A stretch of 64,000 bases of DNA from Daejeonella oryzae DSM 19973 (GTDB taxonomy: Bacteria > Bacteroidota > Bacteroidia > Sphingobacteriales > Sphingobacteriaceae). The translations under genes and the position numbers were made by a program. This document shows positions 1 through 6,606 of the stretch, in pieces. The stretch is taken from positions 1,523,646-1,587,645 of the forward strand of contig NZ_AUHA01000002.1 of NCBI RefSeq assembly GCF_000422945.1, written 5' to 3'. The notes below the pieces were generated by a model that was given only the letters and a program-made list of their open reading frames with translations, was not told the DNA's origin and searched no databases. How positions within the stretch are numbered: position 1 is the stretch's first letter; each line of letters begins with the position of its first letter.

Positions 1-1
1 A

Positions 2-718
2 ATTAAAGAATTAAATAAAGCGCATGAACTTATTATACTGGACGATGCTTTCCAGCACCGGGCAGTAAGACCGGGGTTCAGCATTCTTTTGTTTGATTAT
101 AATTCAGTAAGCCATTTCCAATGGCTGCTGCCAAGCGGAAATTTAAGAGAGCCTTTATATGGCCGAAAAAGGGCAAACCTGATTATAATTACCAAAACTT
201 CCCCGGATTTACCGGATGAAGCCCGGCGGAAAATGATTAAAAGAATAGCTCCTTTTCCGCATCAAAAAATTTTTTTCTCCTATCTGGAGTATGGCAAATT
301 GCAGTCATTTCTATACGCGGATAAAGAAATGGATCTGGAAATTATACAGCCCCAAACTCATATTCTTTTGCTAACCGGAATTGCTAATCCGCTTCCGCTC
401 ATAAATGAGCTGAAAAAGTACAGTCAGAATATTGTACAGCATAACTACCCCGATCATCATCGCTTCAGCAAAGAAAATATTCTTAAACTTGTAGCAGATT
501 TTAAAAGCCTTCCGGGAACTGATAAATTGATTATTAGCACTGAAAAAGATGTGCAAAGGCTTAAAACGGCTTCCATAATAAAACTTATACAGGATCTGCC
601 GGTTTACTACCTTCCGGTAAAAGCCGAGATCCATCAGCCGGATAAAGCTGAATTTAATGATTTGATAAAAAAATATGTTACAGAACACGCAGCTAACCAC
701 AGAATACATAAAACGTAA
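2..718 (+). CDS. lpxK: Tetraacyldisaccharide 4'-kinase, C-terminal part
   Basis: Partial gene: the reading frame is already open at the left edge, so the N-terminal portion including the P-loop lies outside the window. The first visible codons contain the LpxK signature LDDAFQHR, followed by the family's C-terminal half. LpxK phosphorylates the 4' position of the lipid A disaccharide precursor at the inner membrane, making lipid IVA. The product ends in a short basic tail read through the first codons of punA: the two genes overlap by 44 nt, which suggests cotranscription and translational coupling. A TTG at 89 could be mistaken for a start, but the conserved motif lies upstream of it. Confidence 0.9.
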   Translation: MKELNKAHELIILDDAFQHRAVRPGFSILLFDYNSVSHFQWLLPSGNLREPLYGRKRANLIIITKTSPDLPDEARRKMIKRIAPFPHQKIFFSYLEYGKLQSFLYADKEMDLEIIQPQTHILLLTGIANPLPLINELKKYSQNIVQHNYPDHHRFSKENILKLVADFKSLPGTDKLIISTEKDVQRLKTASIIKLIQDLPVYYLPVKAEIHQPDKAEFNDLIKKYVTEHAANHRIHKT

Positions 719-1493
719 AATAGGAGATTTTGAACCCGAGATCGGGATTATTTTGGGAACAGGTTTAGGAGGACTGGTTAATGATATAGAAGTGGAGCAT
801 AAACTGATGTACTCCAACATTCCGAATTTTCCCATTTCAACTCTCGAGTTTCATTCTGGCAAACTTATTTTCGGAACGCTCAGCGGTAAAAAGGTGGTGG
901 CCATGCAGGGCCGGTTACATTATTACGAAGGATATGACATGAAGCAGATCACCTTCCCCGTTAGGGTGATGAAAATGCTGGGCATTAAAAAATTATTTGT
1001 ATCAAATGCCAGCGGCTCTTTAAATCCGGATTTCAGAAAAGGTGATCTGATGATTATTGAAGATCATATTAATATGCAGCCGGATAATCCGCTTCGCGGA
1101 CGTAATCATGATGATGAAGGTCCTCGTTTTCCGGATATGAGTGAACCCTATAACCGCGAAATGATAAATGCGGGATTAGAGATCGCACACAAACATACTA
1201 TAACCTGCCATAAAGGTGTTTATATTTCTGTAAGTGGCCCAAATCTCGAAACAAAAGCCGAATATCGGTTTCTGAGAACTATCGGAGGCGATGCCGTTGG
1301 CATGAGCACGGTTCCTGAGGTAATTGTTGCCAACCATATGGGACTTCCGGTATTTGCAATTTCGGTGATTACCGATGAAGGTTTTCCGGATACGCTTAAA
1401 CCGGTGAGCCTTGAAGAAATTATACAAACCGCTACAGCAGCAGAACCCGGAATGACCCGGATTTTGAAAGATTTGATCACTCATTTTAAATGA
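675..1493 (+). CDS. punA: Purine nucleoside phosphorylase, trimeric type I
   Basis: 272 residues, normal for the trimeric PNP family. It cleaves inosine and guanosine (and deoxy forms) with phosphate to give base plus (deoxy)ribose-1-phosphate in purine salvage. Visible motifs in order: IILGTGLGGL (phosphate loop), GRLHYYEG, SNASGSLNP, GPNLETKAEYR and GMSTVPEVIVANHMG (base and sugar site). The ATG at 675 fits the family N-terminus (helix then EIGIILGTG) although it lies inside lpxK. The 3' end overlaps the next gene by ATGA (1490-1493), so lpxK-punA-porin probably form one transcript. Confidence 0.94.
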   Translation: MLQNTQLTTEYIKRKIGDFEPEIGIILGTGLGGLVNDIEVEHKLMYSNIPNFPISTLEFHSGKLIFGTLSGKKVVAMQGRLHYYEGYDMKQITFPVRVMKMLGIKKLFVSNASGSLNPDFRKGDLMIIEDHINMQPDNPLRGRNHDDEGPRFPDMSEPYNREMINAGLEIAHKHTITCHKGVYISVSGPNLETKAEYRFLRTIGGDAVGMSTVPEVIVANHMGLPVFAISVITDEGFPDTLKPVSLEEIIQTATAAEPGMTRILKDLITHFK

Positions 1494-3463
1494 AGAATAT
1501 TTCCAGGTTAATTTTATTCCTTTTCCTCGCTGTTGCATCTATTAAAAGTTTCGCCCAGGAGCCTGTTTCAGAACTTGATTCATTGCGAAAAATGGAAGAA
1601 TCGGATGAAGATTCGGTAGTGGTTACTGCTAAATACATCAGGTACACCAATTTGCAATTGTTAAAAAACGGAACCCGTACCAATCAGATTGATACTACAC
1701 TTCTGAATTTTCAAAACTATAGCCCGCTTTATCAGCCCGAAAAGCCAACCATCGGCTTAGGTAGTCTGGGCATTTCCTATCGCGATTTGCTGTTTAATCC
1801 TTCCAAATCGATCGGCTTTAATGCCGGATTTCATTCTCTGGACAGATATATGCTCAGGGCAGAAGACATAAAATATTACAGGGCACGATCTCCCTATACC
1901 GAACTTTATTATGTAAACGGCAGCCTGCAGGAACAGGTTTTTAAAGTTACCCATACGCAGAATGTTAATTCGAACTTCAATTTCGGGGCAAATTATAATC
2001 GCATCGGATCGGAGGGATTTTATATTAACCAAAAGGCCGATCATTTAAATGCTGCATTGTTTGCCTGGTATGAATCGCCAAGCAGGCGGTATAATTTATG
2101 GAGCAATGTTGTTTTTAATACGTTAAAAGCAGGTGAAAATGGATCGACAATTAATGACAGTATTTTTTTTAGAAATAACCAATCGCTGCGTAAAGATGCA
2201 GAAGTGGTTCGTTTGAGTGCAACGGGTGTTAGCCGTCCGAAGCAAACCTGGCGTGAACAGAGTTTGTTTTTGAAACAATCTTACAATATAGGTCGCATTG
2301 ATTCTTTAAATGCAAATACTGATTCCATGCAGATTCTGCCCACACAAAGGCTTTCGCATACGCTGAAATACAGCAGAAACAGATATAATTTCTTTAAAAA
2401 TGAACGGGATGTGTTAGGTGCATTTCCCTCCATTCCACTGATTGATTCGGTACTCACCAGCGACTCCACCAGGCTTACCAACCTGCATAACGAATTTATG
2501 TATAGCTTTTACCTTAGAGGTAAAACAATTGGTTTTTTAAAGAATGAAGTGAAACTCGATTTGGGAATTCAGCACGATCTCTATCAGTATGAACAGAACG
2601 ATTATAAATTAAATACGTTTCAGAACGTAGCTCTGCAGGCAGGTGTAGGTTACCGTTTTAGTGATCGGGTGGATATTGAAGGTAATTTTTTGCAGATAGC
2701 TTCCGGAAGAAATGCAGGCGACTTTCTGTATGAAGCCAAAACAAATTTCCTGTTAAGTAAATCTATTGGACGCATTGTACTGGGAGCTTATTCCCAAAAT
2801 AAATCCCCGGAAGAAATCTTTGAACGTTTAAATTATACCTACCATCAATGGGATCAAACGTTTGATCGCACAAAAATTAATAATTTTTCATTTTTGTACG
2901 AAAATCAGAAAGGGCGATTATCTGCTAAAGCAGAGTATTTTTTGCTCAATAATTATCTCTATTTCGAGGAAAGCAGCCCCTCCCAACAAATCAGGCCGGT
3001 ACAGCTTGGCGCTGCTATTAATCTCTTAAAGGTAAGTCTCCGTAAAGATTTCAAGTTCGGTAAATTTAATCTGGATAATTTTGTGGTCTATCAGAAAAGT
3101 GATTTTCAGGATATTTTAAGAACTCCGGAGATCTATACTTACAACAGTTTTTATTATTCCAATCGCCTGTTCAAAGTTTTATACACGCATTTGGGTTTCG
3201 ATGTACGCTATAACACTCGGTTTAAAGCTCCCGCTTACGCGATAAATGCCGGTCAGTTTTATAATTACAATAATCCTGTAGAATATTTAACCAATCCCGT
3301 GGTAGATGTGTGGATCAAAGCAACTCTCAAGAGAACAAATCTGTTTTTAAAATATGATTACGCTAATCAGAACCTGTTTTCAAAAGGATATTATACCGTG
3401 AGCCAATATCCCATGCAGGATGCCCTGTTAAAATTTGGGCTGAGCTGGAAATTTTATAATTAA
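1490..3463 (+). CDS. Putative outer-membrane porin (Porin_10-like)
   Basis: 657 residues. Residues 1-22 form a typical signal peptide ending in SFAQ, then a short acidic linker. The rest is rich in alternating aromatic/polar stretches and tyrosines, as in a transmembrane beta-barrel, and ends in LSWKFYN, a plausible barrel-assembly signal. The composition and length fit the 'putative porin' family widespread in Bacteroidota and often found next to punA. Substrate unknown. It starts within the stop of punA (ATGA overlap) and ends 13 nt from the convergent stop of the next gene, with no clear terminator between. Family assignment is by resemblance rather than a catalytic motif. Confidence 0.75.
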   Translation: MKNISRLILFLFLAVASIKSFAQEPVSELDSLRKMEESDEDSVVVTAKYIRYTNLQLLKNGTRTNQIDTTLLNFQNYSPLYQPEKPTIGLGSLGISYRDLLFNPSKSIGFNAGFHSLDRYMLRAEDIKYYRARSPYTELYYVNGSLQEQVFKVTHTQNVNSNFNFGANYNRIGSEGFYINQKADHLNAALFAWYESPSRRYNLWSNVVFNTLKAGENGSTINDSIFFRNNQSLRKDAEVVRLSATGVSRPKQTWREQSLFLKQSYNIGRIDSLNANTDSMQILPTQRLSHTLKYSRNRYNFFKNERDVLGAFPSIPLIDSVLTSDSTRLTNLHNEFMYSFYLRGKTIGFLKNEVKLDLGIQHDLYQYEQNDYKLNTFQNVALQAGVGYRFSDRVDIEGNFLQIASGRNAGDFLYEAKTNFLLSKSIGRIVLGAYSQNKSPEEIFERLNYTYHQWDQTFDRTKINNFSFLYENQKGRLSAKAEYFLLNNYLYFEESSPSQQIRPVQLGAAINLLKVSLRKDFKFGKFNLDNFVVYQKSDFQDILRTPEIYTYNSFYYSNRLFKVLYTHLGFDVRYNTRFKAPAYAINAGQFYNYNNPVEYLTNPVVDVWIKATLKRTNLFLKYDYANQNLFSKGYYTVSQYPMQDALLKFGLSWKFYN

Positions 3464-3476
3464 GATTTTGGCGCAT

Positions 3477-4736
3477 TCAGGTCTTTTGCTTTTTCTTCTT
3501 TGCTGCCGGGAATAATACATTATTCAGGATGAGGCGGTAGCCCGGAGAATTGGGATATAAACTTAAATCTGTAGGCGGATCGCCTACGGCATGCTGATAA
3601 TCTTCCGGATCATGACCGCCGTAAAAGGTCCACTGTCCCTTGCCGAACTGCCCGTGAATGTATCGGGCTTCGTTAGCTGTTTTCGTTTCTCCCATGATCA
3701 ACACTTCGGGTTTAATCAGCTCTTTTTTGAAAGCGGTGGTTTGTCCCATAAAGCCTTTTACCACCTTATCATGATTTTGAGTTAGCATGGTGGGCACAAT
3801 ATCCCATTTTGCAGAAAAATCAAATAAAGTAAAAAAGTCATGAGTAGGATCTACAACGCGGGTGGGGGTAGCATCAATATTAGAGAATTCGTATTTGTTT
3901 GGGTTCATATCCAGAATGAAATTCTGAAAGGCGAAAGCTTTGGAATAATTGAGTTTTGACTGAGCAGAGGGATCAGCTCCATCACCATCAAACATACTCT
4001 CGGCAATATCCAGTCCATCAGCAGCCAGTGCAATATCAATTGTTTCCGGACCAGAACACATAGCGAACATAAATCCACCGCCGGCACAAAATTTTTGAAT
4101 GTTTCGTGCTACTTCCAGTTTCATTTCCGATACTTTTTTAAAACCGTTTCTACGGGCGGTTTCCTGCTGTAATTTTACATCCTGAATATACCAGCTGGCA
4201 TTTTTAAAAGCATTCCAGAAACGGCCAAACTGACCCGTAAAATCTTCATGGTGCAAATGCAGCCAGTCGTATTTAGGCAATTCGCCTTTTAAAACTTCCT
4301 CATCGTACAAAATATCGTATGGGATTTCGGCGTAGCTCAATACAAGAGTCACGGCATCATCCCAGGGAAGTTTATTTTTTGGGGAGTAGACAGCAATTTT
4401 TGGCGCTTTTTCTAATTTCACCAGATCCATATTTACAGATGGGTCTGAAACTTCATTCAGTATCAGGTTCACCTTTGCATCAGAGATCACCTCGTAAGAA
4501 ACACCCCTTATCTTGCATTCGTTTTCTAGAGGCTGGGCATATTTTATTAAAAAGCTACCGCCGCGATAATTGAGTAACCACTCCGCTTCCAGTCCGCTTT
4601 TTAATGTCCAGAAAGTAATGCCATACGCCTTTAAATGATTTTTCTGTTCCTCATCCATCGGAATAAGAATGGAAGCTGCCCGGCATAAAACCGTACAAAT
4701 CATCAGCAAAAGGGTTAACCGCCATTTTAGCATCAT
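3477..4736 (-). CDS. Exported ThuA/GATase-like protein, often labelled 'asparagine synthetase B'
   Basis: 419 residues with an N-terminal signal peptide (hydrophobic segment ending CRAAS). I recognise the family from the start of the mature part (ILIPMDEEQKNHLKAYGI), which databases in this phylum commonly name 'asparagine synthetase B'. The sequence does not support that name: there is no N-terminal catalytic Cys of a class II glutaminase and no PP-loop synthetase domain, and the protein is exported. Visible features are HLHHEDFTGQFGRFW, FCAGGGFMFAMCSGPE (a glycine-rich turn like class I amidotransferase/ThuA folds) and, near the C-terminus, GQWTFYGGHDPED, reminiscent of ThuA proteins. The extreme C-terminus is lysine-rich. 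Function unknown; periplasmic sugar or glycan metabolism is only a guess. Confidence 0.6.
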   Translation of the reverse strand: MMLKWRLTLLLMICTVLCRAASILIPMDEEQKNHLKAYGITFWTLKSGLEAEWLLNYRGGSFLIKYAQPLENECKIRGVSYEVISDAKVNLILNEVSDPSVNMDLVKLEKAPKIAVYSPKNKLPWDDAVTLVLSYAEIPYDILYDEEVLKGELPKYDWLHLHHEDFTGQFGRFWNAFKNASWYIQDVKLQQETARRNGFKKVSEMKLEVARNIQKFCAGGGFMFAMCSGPETIDIALAADGLDIAESMFDGDGADPSAQSKLNYSKAFAFQNFILDMNPNKYEFSNIDATPTRVVDPTHDFFTLFDFSAKWDIVPTMLTQNHDKVVKGFMGQTTAFKKELIKPEVLIMGETKTANEARYIHGQFGKGQWTFYGGHDPEDYQHAVGDPPTDLSLYPNSPGYRLILNNVLFPAAKKKKQKT

Positions 4737-4827
4737 AATTCTTATATAAACGTAACCGATGAAAATTTCATTTAATCAATTCCTAAATATAGTTTTTATA
4801 AGAATTATTTCAATTGACCGAAATAAT

Positions 4828-4835
4828 TAACTTTG
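4828..4835 (+). promoter_or_regulatory. Bacteroidota -7 element upstream of the cyclophilin gene
   Basis: TAACTTTG matches TAnnTTTG. Transcription would start near 4840, which rules out an upstream TTG (4833) as the start codon and supports the ATG at 4857, leaving a leader of about 16 nt. Confidence 0.65.
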
Positions 4836-4856
4836 CTGATTACCATAAAGATAAAA

Positions 4857-5294
4857 ATGAGCAAAGCAATTATAAAAACAGAGAAAGGTGACATGACCGT
4901 AAATTTTTACGATAAGGATGCACCCAATACAGTGGCTAACTTTTTAAAACTGGCAAAAGAAGGATTTTACAACGGTGTTACTTTTCATCGTGTGATTCCT
5001 GATTTCGTAATTCAGGGTGGCGATCCAACCGGAACAGGTGCAGGTGGCCCCGCTTATAAGATTAAATGTGAGCTTGATGGCGAGAATCAATACCATGACC
5101 GCGGAGTACTTTCAATGGCACATGCAGGGCGTGATACAGGCGGTTCGCAGTTCTTTGTTTGCCACAGCCGTACAAATACAGCACATTTAGACCGCAACCA
5201 TACTTGTTTTGGTAAGGTGGTTGAAAATGTAGATGTAGTGGATGATATTCGTCAGGGCGATAAAATACTTAGTATAGAAATTATTGAAGAATAG
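4857..5294 (+). CDS. Peptidyl-prolyl cis-trans isomerase, cyclophilin type
   Basis: 145 residues from the ATG at 4857 ([15 protein letters not shown]), which matches the usual short cytoplasmic bacterial cyclophilin. Active-site signatures are present: [35 protein letters not shown] and [11 protein letters not shown]. It catalyses cis-trans isomerisation of prolyl bonds during folding. No signal peptide is seen, so cytoplasmic. A TAnnTTTG element sits 21 nt before this ATG. The 3' gap of 80 nt to the next gene is filled by an ATCTCA-rich inverted repeat. Confidence 0.93.
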   Translation: MSKAIIKTEKGDMTVNFYDKDAPNTVANFLKLAKEGFYNGVTFHRVIPDFVIQGGDPTGTGAGGPAYKIKCELDGENQYHDRGVLSMAHAGRDTGGSQFFVCHSRTNTAHLDRNHTCFGKVVENVDVVDDIRQGDKILSIEIIEE

Positions 5295-5295
5295 A

Positions 5296-5368
5296 TTGGA
5301 GAACTTGATATGAGATTGCTAACCCTGGTTTCCAATCTCATATCTCAAATCTCTATCTCAAAATCTAA
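5296..5368 (+). repeat. ATCTCA-rich repeat with 12-bp perfect inverted repeat
   Basis: Begins 1 nt after the cyclophilin stop. GATATGAGATTG (5308-5319) and CAATCTCATATC (5334-5345) are perfect reverse complements around a 14-nt centre that itself contains AACC..GGTT. ATCTCA units at about 7-nt spacing follow. Related sequence follows the stops of the ABC transporter (22153), nrdB (28594) and probably nrdA (31088). May act as an RNA hairpin in the transcript. Confidence 0.6.
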
Positions 5369-5374
5369 AAACAT

Positions 5375-5896
5375 ATGAATTTAAGAGGACTTGTTTCCGT
5401 ATCCGGTAAACCGGGATTATTCAAACTGATCGGTCAGAACAAATCAGGATTTATCCTGGAAAGTCTGGATGAGCTGAAGAATAAAATTGTAGTGAATATT
5501 TCTACCGCAAAAATGGCTTCATTAGAAGATATTACTGTTTTTGGTGAGGATGAAGATTTGAAATTGAGCGATATTTTTGAAAATATGAATTCCGAAATGG
5601 AAGTTCCTGATGCGAAAACGGCAGATGGTGCAGCTTTGAGGAAGTATTTTTTACATGTTGCACCCAATCATGATACCGACCGTGTTTATGCTTCGGATAT
5701 GAAGAAGATTATAACCTGGTATAACACGATTAAAGTACTTCCATTATTTTCAGAAGAGGCTCCTGAGCCAATTACTGAAGGCAGTCCGGCTGCTGAATTA
5801 ACAGCAACCAAAAAGCAGGATCATGTTACTGAAAAACCAAAAGCTACTAAAGCTGCAGGTAAAAGTACCACCCGTTTGTCCCAGAAATCTAAATAG
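5375..5896 (+). CDS. DUF5606 family protein
   Basis: 173 residues. The N-terminus (MNLRGLVSVSGKPGLFKLIGQNKSGFILESLDELKNK) is characteristic of DUF5606, a family of Bacteroidota proteins of unknown role. Residues 1-70 look like a small beta-rich domain; residues about 70-125 are helical (LSDIFENM, ALRKYFLHVAPNHD, DMKKIITWYNTIK); the last 45 residues are a low-complexity Lys/Thr/Ala tail, probably disordered and basic, as in some nucleic-acid-associated proteins. Follows the cyclophilin gene by 80 nt on the same strand. No promoter element was identified in the gap. Confidence 0.75.
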   Translation: MNLRGLVSVSGKPGLFKLIGQNKSGFILESLDELKNKIVVNISTAKMASLEDITVFGEDEDLKLSDIFENMNSEMEVPDAKTADGAALRKYFLHVAPNHDTDRVYASDMKKIITWYNTIKVLPLFSEEAPEPITEGSPAAELTATKKQDHVTEKPKATKAAGKSTTRLSQKSK

Positions 5897-5993
5897 CATT
5901 TGCCGGGTTGAGTGCAGTTTATTTATCTGTTTCGTTTGGGTTTCAGATTTATAAACTCTTCTCAGCCCGGTTTTTATTTCAGTAAATTCTATT

Positions 5994-6116
5994 TTAGAAA
6001 AAATAGATAATTGCGGCTCCAATAGCCAGCGCTAACAAAATTAAAATCCAGAAGCGCTTTTGTTCTTTTCCCGGGTTTATGCCCTTGTACCTGTAATTTC
6101 GTTGTCCGAAAGCCAT
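5994..6116 (-). CDS. Small single-span membrane protein (40 aa)
   Basis: A short ORF with ATG at 6116 and TAA at 5994-5996. The product has a basic, polar N-terminus (MAFGQRNYRYKGINPGKEQK) followed by one strongly hydrophobic helix of about 17 residues and ends YFF. That is the layout of a real small inner-membrane protein with N-terminus in the cytoplasm by the positive-inside rule. It starts 16 nt after the stop of rlmH on the same strand, so it probably belongs to that transcript. I do not recognise a named family. Confidence 0.6.
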   Translation of the reverse strand: MAFGQRNYRYKGINPGKEQKRFWILILLALAIGAAIIYFF

Positions 6117-6132
6117 ATATAAAATTAAAAAA

Positions 6133-6606
6133 TTATTCGTGATGATAGGGTTCGCCTTTTAGTATGGTAAAAGCACGGTAAACCTGCTCCACAAAAAATA
6201 ATCGAACCATCTGGTGTGAAAAAGTCATCCGCGAAAGCGAGATTTTTTCTTCTGCCCGCTGAAATAAAACAGGATCAAATCCATAAGGACCGCCAATTAA
6301 AAATACCAGGTGTTGTACACTTCCAATCATTTTTTTATTTAAAAAGTCAGAGAAATGTTTGGATGAAAATTCAAGTCCTTTTTCATCCAGCAAGATCAGG
6401 TGATCTGTAGATTCCAGACTTTTAAGAACTATTTCGGCCTCTTTAGATTTTTGCTGCTCCTGTGATAAACTTTTGGTATTTTTTAATTCAGGCAGTTCCT
6501 GAATTTTAAAATTAATGTAATGTTTCAGGCGTTTCAGATATTTCTCAATACCTTCTATAAGATATTTATCTTCTGTTTTACCGATGGTTAATAAGGTGAT
6601 TTTCAT
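6133..6606 (-). CDS. rlmH: 23S rRNA (pseudouridine-1915 N3) methyltransferase
   Basis: 157 residues, the usual RlmH (SPOUT fold) length. Recognisable landmarks are the N-terminus MKITLLTIGKTEDKYL, LDEKGLEFSS, FLIGGPYGFDP (SAM-binding knot) and the C-terminal run MTFSHQMVRLFFVEQVYRA with KGEPYHHE. RlmH methylates pseudouridine 1915 in helix 69 of 23S rRNA on the assembled ribosome. Its ATG directly abuts the stop codon of the upstream T9SS protein (TAAATG), so the two are very likely translated from one mRNA. Confidence 0.95.
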   Translation of the reverse strand: MKITLLTIGKTEDKYLIEGIEKYLKRLKHYINFKIQELPELKNTKSLSQEQQKSKEAEIVLKSLESTDHLILLDEKGLEFSSKHFSDFLNKKMIGSVQHLVFLIGGPYGFDPVLFQRAEEKISLSRMTFSHQMVRLFFVEQVYRAFTILKGEPYHHE

